Both the position numbers and the translations under genes were made by a program. 15,294 nucleotides of DNA from an uncultured Eubacteriaceae bacterium. GTDB taxonomy: Bacteria; Bacillota; Clostridia; Lachnospirales; Lachnospiraceae. Every line of letters begins with the position of its first letter. The first letter of the stretch is position 1. Location of the stretch: positions 1 to 15,294 of the forward strand of contig CAMEUH010000034.1 in the NCBI GenBank assembly GCA_945938055.1, read 5' to 3'. Of the stretch, positions 8,103-15,034 are shown one piece after another. A model generated the notes under the pieces. That model did not search any database. It saw only the letters and a list, made by a program, of their open reading frames with translations, and was not told the origin of the DNA.

Positions 8103-9030
8103 AAGCATGAGAAATACATTGCTGGGGGGAATGTTTATTTTACTGATGGCATTTCTGTTGTATCGTTTCTGGGGAATGGAGATGACTGACAAACGTAGTT
8201 ATCGGATTTCTGTGATTCTTGAGGATGCGTCTTCTGAACGATGGAAACTTTTTAAAGAAGGAATGGAACAAGCTGCCACGGAGTATCATGTTGAGCTGGA
8301 GATTTGTAATATTAATGAGGAAGATGAGATTTCCGTACAGGAGGAGATTATTGCCGTACAGCGGGAAAATCGTGCAGATGGAATTATTCTGGACTGTGCC
8401 GACAGTAGTGCCTTAAATGATTATGTCAGGGAGAATTCATCCATCATTCCAATGGTACTGGTGGAAAATGATATCAATGATTCTTTTTCTGGTTCGTATG
8501 TATCTGCCAATAACCGGGAAATGGGAAAAGGAATTTCAGAGTGTATTCAGAAGGAGTCAAAGATTGGCATTATTTCGGGATATACCAGCCGGAATTCTAA
8601 TTTAGACAGACTTGCCGGTTTTAAGGAAAATATTAGCGAGGAACAGATAAAGTGGGTTTTACAGGATACGAGTGAATTGGCAGACTATGTGAAAAGATAT
8701 CCGGTTGATACGCTGGTTATTTTGGAAAATGTGGTTGCTGATGAATTCATTGAACAGATGCAGGAAAAGAATCAGGAGGGACTGTATCGGAACACGGAAA
8801 TATGGGTTATTGGGAACAGCAATAAACTGGTATATTTTCTGGACAAAGGGATGATTAACGGGATGGTGGTTCCGAATGAATTTGGAATGGGTTATAAAGC
8901 CGTGGAATCTGTTGTAAATATTATACATGACAATCAGGTGCGTGATGAGGAGGTAAGTTATACGGTCATAACCAGGGAAAATATGTATGATAGTGATATA
9001 CAGCGAATTATTTTCCCGATTGTACAGTAA
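8095..9030 (+). CDS. Membrane-anchored periplasmic-binding-protein-like protein, probable sensor subunit
   Basis: A 311-residue protein with one N-terminal membrane anchor (about residues 8-27, NTLLGGMFILLMAFLLYRFW) and no lipobox. The rest has the outline of a type I periplasmic binding protein (RbsB/LacI sugar-binding fold): RISVILEDASSERWKLFKEGMEQA, DGIILDCADSSALNDYV, PMVLVENDI, SYVSANNREMGKGISECI, RLAGFKENI and GMVVPNEFGMGYKAVESVV. The usual ligand motif NNDxxA is replaced by ENVVAD and the GxD motif by GNSN, so sugar binding is doubtful. The ATG at 8095 lies inside the end of the kinase gene (8-base overlap) behind AGGTGG, a sign of translational coupling. XylFII of the clostridial XylFII-LytS system is a known membrane-anchored binding protein that works with a kinase, and this may be analogous. 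Its role as a kinase partner is inferred. Confidence 0.8.
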   Translation: MTKSMRNTLLGGMFILLMAFLLYRFWGMEMTDKRSYRISVILEDASSERWKLFKEGMEQAATEYHVELEICNINEEDEISVQEEIIAVQRENRADGIILDCADSSALNDYVRENSSIIPMVLVENDINDSFSGSYVSANNREMGKGISECIQKESKIGIISGYTSRNSNLDRLAGFKENISEEQIKWVLQDTSELADYVKRYPVDTLVILENVVADEFIEQMQEKNQEGLYRNTEIWVIGNSNKLVYFLDKGMINGMVVPNEFGMGYKAVESVVNIIHDNQVRDEEVSYTVITRENMYDSDIQRIIFPIVQ

Positions 9031-9063
9031 TAAAAAAAGCATGGAAAACAGGAGCAGGTGCGA

Positions 9064-10077
9064 ATGAATAAAAGAAGATTAAAAATGGCTGTCATTTTAT
9101 GGATGATTTTATTATGCACAGGATGTACGTCTGGTAATTCTCTAAAAGAAAAGGATTCCACCATGAAAATCGGAATCACGATTTATAATCAGTATGATAC
9201 TTTTATTTCAAGCATGGTGCAGGAGATTATGGGGTACAGTCAGTCCATGGAGGAAGAAAAAGGAATGAAGATTGTTCTGGATATTGTGAGTGCGGCAGGA
9301 AGCCAGACCGAACAGAATGATCAGGTTGAAAAATTTGTGGAAAATGAATATGATATTATTTTTGTAAATCTTGTGGACCGTACAGATCCGTCTTTCATCA
9401 TTGAAGAAGCAAAAAGTGCCGGAATCCCGGTGATTTTCTTTAACCGGGAACTGGTGGAGGAAGACATGGAACGCTGGGATGGACTGTATTATGTGGGCGC
9501 GGTAACCGTTGAACCGGCAGTCATGCAGGGAGAAATTGTGGTAGAGGCATATGAAAAGAATCCGTCCATGGATAAAAACGGAGATGGAATTTTGCAGTAT
9601 GTGATGCTGGAAGGGGAAGCCGGGCATCAGGACGCTATTGTGCGAACGGAGCAGTCGGTTGCGACGATTGAAGAATCGGGGATTTCACTGGAAAAGCTGG
9701 GTTATGGGATTGCAAACTGGGACCGTTCCCAGGCACAGACCAAGATGCTGGAACTTTATAAGGAATCAGGAGAAAGAATCGAACTGGTTCTGGCAAATAA
9801 TGACGATATGGCACTAGGCGCCATTGATGCCCTGGAAAGTCTTGGAATCCATAAGGGACAGTGGCCGGCAATCGTAGGAATTGATGGAACAGCTGTTGGA
9901 ATGGAAGCAGTCAAAAGCGGAAAAATGATAGGAACTGTTTATAATGATGCAATAGGACAGGCAAGGGCACTGATGGATATTGCATACCGTTTATTTCAGG
10001 GAGAAAAGGTTGGCGAGAAATATTTCAGACTTCCACACAGCACCATCACGCAGGAAAATGTGATGGAATATGAGTAA
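9064..10077 (+). CDS. Second MglB-type galactose/glucose-binding lipoprotein
   Basis: A 337-residue lipoprotein paralogous to the MglB at 874. The signal peptide is MNKRRLKMAVILWMILLCTGC with Cys21; the -3 Cys of the lipobox is atypical. It keeps every hexose-contact position known from E. coli MglB: D45, F47, N127, H188, D190, R194, W219, N246, D274 and N294. It also keeps the EF-hand-like calcium loop D170-K-N172-G-D174-G with Gln178 at the position of E. coli Gln142. The start is ATG 9064 with AGGAG at 9050-9054; a GTG at 9058 is less likely. It lies 33 bases after the anchored binding-protein gene and has no permease or ATPase of its own. It may present sugar to the sensor, or feed MglAC as a second binding protein. 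Confidence 0.9.
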   Translation: MNKRRLKMAVILWMILLCTGCTSGNSLKEKDSTMKIGITIYNQYDTFISSMVQEIMGYSQSMEEEKGMKIVLDIVSAAGSQTEQNDQVEKFVENEYDIIFVNLVDRTDPSFIIEEAKSAGIPVIFFNRELVEEDMERWDGLYYVGAVTVEPAVMQGEIVVEAYEKNPSMDKNGDGILQYVMLEGEAGHQDAIVRTEQSVATIEESGISLEKLGYGIANWDRSQAQTKMLELYKESGERIELVLANNDDMALGAIDALESLGIHKGQWPAIVGIDGTAVGMEAVKSGKMIGTVYNDAIGQARALMDIAYRLFQGEKVGEKYFRLPHSTITQENVMEYE

Positions 10078-10094
10078 AAAAATAACATTTTTTT

Positions 10095-10138
10095 AAAATA
10101 CCACTTGCATTTTTTCATGTGCGGTGGTATTTTATATT
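10095..10138 (+). terminator. Rho-independent terminator of the sensing cassette
   Basis: A 10-bp stem AAAATACCAC (10095-10104) / GTGGTATTTT (10124-10133), with a weak inner GCA/TGC pairing and a T-rich loop, ends in TTTATATTT. It follows the last cassette gene by 17 bases. The A-rich 5' arm means it could also act in the reverse direction. Confidence 0.75.
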
Positions 10139-10140
10139 TA

Positions 10141-10168
10141 GAACATATGAATAATTATTCATATGTTC
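10141..10168. promoter_or_regulatory. 28-bp perfect palindrome, ArsR/SmtB-family operator
   Basis: GAACATATGAATAA (10141-10154) is followed directly by its exact reverse complement (10155-10168). The inner core ATATGAAT..ATTCATAT is the 12-2-12 type operator bound by SmtB, ZiaR, CadC and CzrA repressors. It lies 27 bp before the start of a repressor of that family, so autoregulation of the metal operon is expected. The promoter itself is not clear; a TATATT at 10133-10138 next to the operator is one candidate -10. Confidence 0.88.
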
Positions 10169-10195
10169 ATAAAAACAAATGAATGGAGTGAGCAG

Positions 10196-10561
10196 ATGCA
10201 CTTTCATGAAGAAAAAGTAGAATGTTGTGAATTCATTAGTGTTCACGAGGATATCGTAAAACAAGTGACAGAACATTTGCCGGATGAGGAGCAGCTATAC
10301 AATCTGGCAGATTTCTTTAAGGTTTTTGCAGATTCCACACGAATAAAGATATTGTATGTGCTTTCCCAGTCGGAAATGTGTGTATGCGATATAGCACAGC
10401 TTCTGAATGCAACCCAGTCAGCGGTGTCGCATCAGTTAAGAACACTAAAGCAGATGCAGCTGGTAAAGGCAAGAAGAGATGGGAAAACTGTTTTTTATAG
10501 TTTGGCAGACGACCATATTCAGACAATACTAAAGCAGGGCATGGAACATATCATGGAGTAG
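10196..10561 (+). CDS. ArsR/SmtB-family metal-sensing repressor (CadC/ZiaR-like)
   Basis: A 121-residue winged-helix repressor. The N-terminal arm carries H2, H4, C10 and C11. The motif MCVCDIA (C62, C64) in the recognition region forms, with the arm cysteines, the alpha-3N site typical of Cd/Pb/Zn sensors. The C-terminal helix has D105, H107, H118 and E121 in exactly the D-x-H...H-x2-E spacing of the SmtB alpha-5 zinc site. ATQSAVSHQLRTLK is the DNA-reading helix. Both metal sites are therefore present, as in ZiaR/CadC. An in-frame ATG at 10163 lies inside the operator and lacks a ribosome-binding site; GGAGTG (10185-10190) supports ATG 10196. It leads an operon with an HMA protein and a P1B ATPase. 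Metal binding should release it from the palindrome at 10141. Confidence 0.93.
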   Translation: MHFHEEKVECCEFISVHEDIVKQVTEHLPDEEQLYNLADFFKVFADSTRIKILYVLSQSEMCVCDIAQLLNATQSAVSHQLRTLKQMQLVKARRDGKTVFYSLADDHIQTILKQGMEHIME

Positions 10562-10599
10562 ATAGCAAAATAAAATGAAAAGCAAAAAAAGGAGAATGG

Positions 10600-10824
10600 A
10601 TGATGAAGAAGATTTATATTTTAGAGGATTTGGATTGTGCACATTGTGCAGCAAAAATTGAAGCAGATGTAGCAGAACTTTCCGGTGTTGAGAGTGCGGC
10701 AATCAGCCTTATGGCACAGAAGCTTACCATAAACTGCAGTGAGGAAATTAAGGATACACTTACGGCAGATGTGAAGAAGATTGTAAAAAAATACGAGCCG
10801 GATGTTGAGGTCATTGAAAAATAA
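10600..10824 (+). CDS. Stand-alone heavy-metal-associated (HMA) domain protein
   Basis: A 74-residue ferredoxin-like HMA domain with the metal-binding CxxC at C13-A-H-C16 (LDCAHCAAKIE). HMA domains either act as small metallochaperones or form the N-terminal domain of P1B ATPases. The ATPase encoded next lacks such a domain, so this protein looks like its detached N-terminal metal-binding domain. The acidic residues beside the motif (EDLDC) resemble ZntA/CadA-type rather than copper-type domains. Two adjacent ATGs (10600 and 10603) follow AGGAGA at 10590-10595; either may be used. It sits 38 bases after the repressor gene and 40 bases before the ATPase gene. Confidence 0.9.
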   Translation: MMKKIYILEDLDCAHCAAKIEADVAELSGVESAAISLMAQKLTINCSEEIKDTLTADVKKIVKKYEPDVEVIEK

Positions 10825-10864
10825 TCTGTGAGCAGAGAAAACGATTTGCCGGAGGAATTTTGTC

Positions 10865-12781
10865 ATGAAGAAAATTAAGAAAAGATTTTATCGGATACTG
10901 GCAGGAACAGCGGCATTTGTGGCAGCACTGCTGGTAGAAAAATATGTGGAATTTGGCAGTCCGTCCATGGAGAATAACGTAGAATTGATATTGTTCCTGA
11001 TTGCTTCTTTTATCATTGGCGGGGATGTCATTAAGAAAGCAGTCAGCAATATTACAAGAGGACAGGTTTTTGATGAGCAGTTTCTTATGATGCTTGCAAC
11101 CGTATGCGCATTTTTTGTGGGAGAATATCCGGAGGCAGTGGCTGTTATGCTGTTTTATCAGGTAGGTGAGTTGTTCCAGTCCTATGCGGTATATAATTCC
11201 AGAAAGTCCATTAAGGATTTAATGAATATCCGGCCGGATAGTGCCAATGTCATTCGGGAAAATGAAATCATGGAAGTAAGTCCGGATGAGGTGCGGCTGA
11301 ATGAAATTATTCTTGTAAAACCTGGTGAGAAGGTGCCACTTGATGGTGTGGTTACAGAGGGAACGTCAAGCCTTGACACTTCAGCACTGACAGGGGAATC
11401 CATTCCAAAGGATGTGTCGGTGGGAGATGGCGTAATTTCCGGATGTATTAATATCAATGGAAATTTAAGGATTCAGGTAACAAAGGAATTTGGGGAATCC
11501 ACGGTCAACAAGATTCTGGAGCTGGTGGAGAATGCAAGCTCCAGAAAGGCAAAAACAGAGAATTTCATTACAAAATTTGCAAGATATTATACACCGATTG
11601 TGGTGATACTGGCAGTGCTTCTGGCATTTGTGCCACCGGTAATTCTGGGATTTGGTGAAGGTGGTTTTGCATTCAGTAGTGCAGTATTTTCCAAATGGCT
11701 TTACCGGGCACTTACTTTTCTTGTAATTTCCTGCCCGTGTGCACTGGTAATTTCCATTCCACTCAGCTTCTTTGGAGGACTGGGTGGAGCTTCCAAGAGA
11801 GGTGTTCTGGTAAAGGGAAGCAATTATCTGGAAATCATCTCAGATGTGGAAACGGTGGTATTTGATAAGACGGGTACATTAACGAAAGGTAATTTTGTCG
11901 TATCCGGCATCCAGGTGGAAGAGGATTTTGAAGGCGGCAGGAAAGGACTTTTGGAGATCGCAGCACATGCAGAAGGCTTTTCTGGTCATCCGATTGCAAA
12001 ATCCCTTGCGGATGCATATCGAAAAGAAACGGGTAAGGAGATTGACACCAAAAGAGTAACCGATGTACTGGAGGAACCGGGACATGGTGTATCGGTAAAG
12101 GTTGACGGAAGGAATGTACTTGCCGGAAATGATAAACTGATGAGGAAAGAACAAATTTCCCATAAAGAAAATGATGACTATGGAACTATCGTGTATATTG
12201 CGGTAGATGGAAAGTTTGCCGGAAGTATTGTTATATCGGATGAAATAAAACCGAATGCAAAAGAGGCTGTTACCCGGTTAAGAAATCGGGGCGTGAAAAA
12301 TCTTGTCATGCTGACGGGAGATAATCCGAAAGCGGGAAATAAGGTGGCGGATGAACTCGGATTAGATACGGTGTATGCACAGCTTCTTCCACAGGAAAAG
12401 GTGGAAAAACTGGAAGAAATCATGAAGAATTCCACAGGCAGGGTGGCCTATGTGGGCGATGGTGTGAATGACGCTCCGGTACTTGCCATGGCAGATATTG
12501 GTGTGGCAATGGGAGGACTCGGAAGTGATGCTGCCATTGAGGCCGCGGATATTGTCATCATGAACGATGAGCCGGGAAAAATTGCAACCGTAATGGATAT
12601 TTCGAAAAAGACAATGCTTATTGCCTGGGAAAATATTGTTTTTGCCATCGGAGTCAAGGTACTGGTATTATTTCTTGGTGCAATCGGCCTGGCTTCCATG
12701 TGGGCAGCAGTCTTTGCGGATGTTGGAGTAGCTTTTATTGCAATTTTAAATGCAATGCGTTCCGGAAGAATCCGGGAGTAG
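10865..12781 (+). CDS. P1B-2-type heavy-metal exporting ATPase (Zn/Cd/Pb; CadA/ZntA-like)
   Basis: A 638-residue membrane ATPase that exports divalent metal at the cost of ATP. Visible motifs are: TGES in the actuator domain; the metal-path CPC at C290-P-C292 (SCPCALVIS); phosphorylation site D334 in DKTGTLTKG; the nucleotide-binding H375-P376 (SGHPIAKS); TGDNP; and the hinge GDGVNDAP from G531. The last helices carry K598 and D619 (WAAVFADVGV), the charged pair that defines the Zn/Cd/Pb class rather than copper pumps. No N-terminal CxxC domain is present; the preceding gene supplies one. GGAGG at 10851-10855, 9 bases before the ATG, fixes the start. Regulation by the ArsR-family repressor is expected. 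The exact metal preference cannot be read from sequence. Confidence 0.94.
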   Translation: MKKIKKRFYRILAGTAAFVAALLVEKYVEFGSPSMENNVELILFLIASFIIGGDVIKKAVSNITRGQVFDEQFLMMLATVCAFFVGEYPEAVAVMLFYQVGELFQSYAVYNSRKSIKDLMNIRPDSANVIRENEIMEVSPDEVRLNEIILVKPGEKVPLDGVVTEGTSSLDTSALTGESIPKDVSVGDGVISGCININGNLRIQVTKEFGESTVNKILELVENASSRKAKTENFITKFARYYTPIVVILAVLLAFVPPVILGFGEGGFAFSSAVFSKWLYRALTFLVISCPCALVISIPLSFFGGLGGASKRGVLVKGSNYLEIISDVETVVFDKTGTLTKGNFVVSGIQVEEDFEGGRKGLLEIAAHAEGFSGHPIAKSLADAYRKETGKEIDTKRVTDVLEEPGHGVSVKVDGRNVLAGNDKLMRKEQISHKENDDYGTIVYIAVDGKFAGSIVISDEIKPNAKEAVTRLRNRGVKNLVMLTGDNPKAGNKVADELGLDTVYAQLLPQEKVEKLEEIMKNSTGRVAYVGDGVNDAPVLAMADIGVAMGGLGSDAAIEAADIVIMNDEPGKIATVMDISKKTMLIAWENIVFAIGVKVLVLFLGAIGLASMWAAVFADVGVAFIAILNAMRSGRIRE

Positions 12782-12802
12782 CGGAATATGTAGGAGAATA
12801 TG

Positions 12803-12848
12803 ACACAAGGTCTTTGCATAAGCAGGGACCTTGTGTTATATTATATTT
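12803..12848 (+). terminator. Probable terminator of the metal operon
   Basis: A 15-bp stem with two G-U pairs, ACACAAGGTCTTTGC (12803-12817) / GCAGGGACCTTGTGT (12822-12836), is closed by the 4-base loop ATAA and followed by TATATTATATTT. The stem is strong but the tail is not a pure T run, so termination efficiency is uncertain. Confidence 0.68.
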
Positions 12849-12885
12849 AAGATTTTTGTTTTTGAAATAAGGGGAATTATAGAAT

Positions 12886-13809
12886 ATGGGAGTTGAGAAG
12901 ATGGGCTTTGATGAGTGGTTTGGAAAGGAAACAGGACTTGTATTAAATGGGGGCGGCGGAAAAGGTGCGTATCAGATAGGCGCTTTTAAGGCTCTTCGTG
13001 AGGCAGGATTGAATGAACTTGTGACAGCAGTTGCAGGGTCCAGTGTAGGTGCATTAAACATGTGCTTATTTAATTATGATGACGGGGCGGTAGGAGAGGA
13101 TATCTGGATGCATATCACACCAGAGCAGTTTATTGAACCGGATTTGGAACTTCTGGATGGAAAGGAAGGTCTGGTCAGCCGTGAAGGCCTGCTTCAGATT
13201 TTAAAGAATTATATTGATCTGGAGAAACTGCGCAGCAATCCATTGGATTTATATGCAACGGTGACGGAATATGACGGAGAGGAAGAGGGAAAATCCGAAG
13301 CCAAATACATGAAACTGAATGGCAGGAGTGACGAGGATATTAAACAGATTCTTTTGGCATCTTCCTGCATGCCGTTTGTATATGAGCCGGTTATCATGAA
13401 TGGACTTACTTACAGAGATGGTGGACTTACGGACAATCTGCCGATTAAGCCTTTATATGACATGGGAATCCGCCAGTTTATCGTAATACTGTTAAACAAC
13501 GAGGGAAAAGTTCCCGTGGAACGTTTTCCAGGCAGCAAATTCCTTATTATCCGTCCTTCTAAGAACCTGGGAGATACGGTAACGGGAACACTTGATTTTA
13601 CGGCCAAAGGCTCCAGGGAAAGAATGGAGCTGGGCTATCTTGACTGTGCCAGAACGATTCGTTTTTATGGTCAGGAAAATGTGGATCTGGATGAAATCGC
13701 CCGAATTGAGTTAAGACAGCTGGAAAATAAAATCCGCGTGGAAAACTCCATGAACCAGGCAAATTCTGACATGAGTAAATTAAATGACATCATCAACAAA
13801 TATATGTAA
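12886..13809 (+). CDS. Patatin-like phospholipase family protein
   Basis: A 307-residue protein with the Ser-Asp catalytic dyad of bacterial patatin-like acyl hydrolases (RssA/YlbK type). The oxyanion-hole loop is NGGGGKGAYQIGAF (residues 21-34), the nucleophile S53 is in GSSVG, and D178 is in YRDGGLTDNLPI. There is no signal peptide, so it is probably cytoplasmic and acts on membrane lipids or acyl esters. The substrate is unknown. GGGGA (12871-12875) lies 10 bases before ATG 12886; an in-frame ATG at 12901 is a weaker alternative. The C-terminal about 60 residues (VDLDEIARIELRQLENKIR onward) look helical and possibly coiled. It lies alone, about 50 bases beyond the metal-operon terminator, and has no evident link to that operon. 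Confidence 0.9.
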   Translation: MGVEKMGFDEWFGKETGLVLNGGGGKGAYQIGAFKALREAGLNELVTAVAGSSVGALNMCLFNYDDGAVGEDIWMHITPEQFIEPDLELLDGKEGLVSREGLLQILKNYIDLEKLRSNPLDLYATVTEYDGEEEGKSEAKYMKLNGRSDEDIKQILLASSCMPFVYEPVIMNGLTYRDGGLTDNLPIKPLYDMGIRQFIVILLNNEGKVPVERFPGSKFLIIRPSKNLGDTVTGTLDFTAKGSRERMELGYLDCARTIRFYGQENVDLDEIARIELRQLENKIRVENSMNQANSDMSKLNDIINKYM

Positions 13810-13905
13810 GTTGCACCAGCGCGAATATTGTTCTGCTCTTTGCTATGGCTGGCAGGATTCATACTGGCGCAATGATATACGATATTTCATTGAAGCAGGT
13901 TTAAC

Positions 13906-14991
13906 ATGATTTTATTGAATGATTTAAAATACATTATTGAGACACAGGTTGCCCGGTATCCGAAGATGCAGCCGCAGGATGTTGTAAAGCTGGTTTACCA
14001 GCATGTGTTTGGAAATGGGCATATGGTATCAAGCCGGGAAAACAGTCTGGATTTTTTGAAAAAAGAATATGAGACGGTAAAATTTGCCCATGCGGGGGAG
14101 GACTGGTCCCAGGTGCCATTTACGGAGGATATTGGAAACTGGTATACCAGGGTCAATCTCCTTGCGGTAAAGGATGAAGAGCAGCTTATCAGTCTGAATG
14201 ATGCGTTTGTGGCATCGGCAGAGCTTTCCGGCGGCAGCCAGGAATATTTCCTTTCAAGGCTCTATTTTCTGCGTGAACTGGCTTCCTATGGGATGTTTGA
14301 ATTTGATGAGGAAGATATGGCAGCATATCTGGAACAATATGAAAAAGAGGGATATCCGATGGTAAGTCATTCCGGGCGCTATAAGGAATTCTATGACCCG
14401 GCATACCGTGTGGTGGATGCAAGGTACATCCGCCTGTTTGGGCTGATTACCAAAATCCGGCATTTGATGAGAGAAAAGGATAAGGTGATTATTGCGCTGG
14501 ATGGTAAGGCGGCTTCCGGAAAAAGCACGGCAGCATATTTGTTGTCGCTGATTTTTGATGCATCGGTTATTCATATGGATGATTTCTTTCTTCCGCCGGA
14601 GAAACGAACGAGGGAACGATATCAGGAGCCGGGCGGTAACGTGCATTATGAACGCTTTCGAGATGAAGTTGCCCGGTATATTAAGAAGAAAGAGGATTTT
14701 TCCTTCCGAAGATTTGACTGTTCCATCATGGATTATGGTGCGAAGGTTGAGGTTGAGGCAAAACCGCTGATGATTGTGGAAGGTGCTTACAGTCAGCATA
14801 TTGAATTCCGGAGCATGTATGATTTGAAGGTATTCTTCGATGTGGATGATGCAGTACAGCGGGAACTGATTTATCAAAGAGATGGGGCAGAAATGCTGGA
14901 AATGTTTGAAAATGTCTGGATTCCGCTGGAAAACAAGTACTTTGAACATAGTGAAATTAAGGATAAGAGCGATATTGTGGTGGAATATTGA
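13906..14991 (+). CDS. P-loop kinase (uridine-kinase-like) with an unrecognised N-terminal domain
   Basis: A 361-residue cytoplasmic protein in two parts. Residues about 190-361 form a nucleoside/sugar-kinase-type P-loop domain: Walker A at G200-KAASGKST (G200-T208), HMDDFFLP (H223-L229) in the position of the substrate-binding DDF motif of uridine kinases, RFD, and PLMIVEGAYS. Residues 1 to about 175 are a separate helical-looking domain (VVKLVYQHVFGNGHMVS, FLKKEYE, GNWYTRVNL, FLSRLYFLRELAS) that I cannot assign. The kinase domain is short compared with true uridine kinases (about 210), so the phosphate acceptor is uncertain. A CAGGT sequence 6 bases before the ATG is a weak ribosome-binding site. 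The downstream terminator suggests that it is transcribed alone or with the patatin gene. Confidence 0.82.
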   Translation: MILLNDLKYIIETQVARYPKMQPQDVVKLVYQHVFGNGHMVSSRENSLDFLKKEYETVKFAHAGEDWSQVPFTEDIGNWYTRVNLLAVKDEEQLISLNDAFVASAELSGGSQEYFLSRLYFLRELASYGMFEFDEEDMAAYLEQYEKEGYPMVSHSGRYKEFYDPAYRVVDARYIRLFGLITKIRHLMREKDKVIIALDGKAASGKSTAAYLLSLIFDASVIHMDDFFLPPEKRTRERYQEPGGNVHYERFRDEVARYIKKKEDFSFRRFDCSIMDYGAKVEVEAKPLMIVEGAYSQHIEFRSMYDLKVFFDVDDAVQRELIYQRDGAEMLEMFENVWIPLENKYFEHSEIKDKSDIVVEY

Positions 14992-15002
14992 GAAATGGCT
15001 GG

Positions 15003-15034
15003 AAAGCTGTTGCGTTTGCGACAGCTTTTTGTTT
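15003..15034 (+). terminator. Rho-independent terminator after the kinase gene
   Basis: The 11-bp stem AAAGCTGTTGC (15003-15013) / GCGACAGCTTT (15018-15028), with a GTTT loop and one G-U pair, is followed by TTGTTT. It lies 11 bases after the stop codon. The group II intron starts immediately at the end of its T tract. Confidence 0.88.

Noticed and set aside
12849..12858. AAGATTTTTG, similar to the mglB upstream repeat, before the patatin gene
   Set aside because: It is a single copy in an AT-rich stretch with no second copy at 21 bp, so it is most likely chance.
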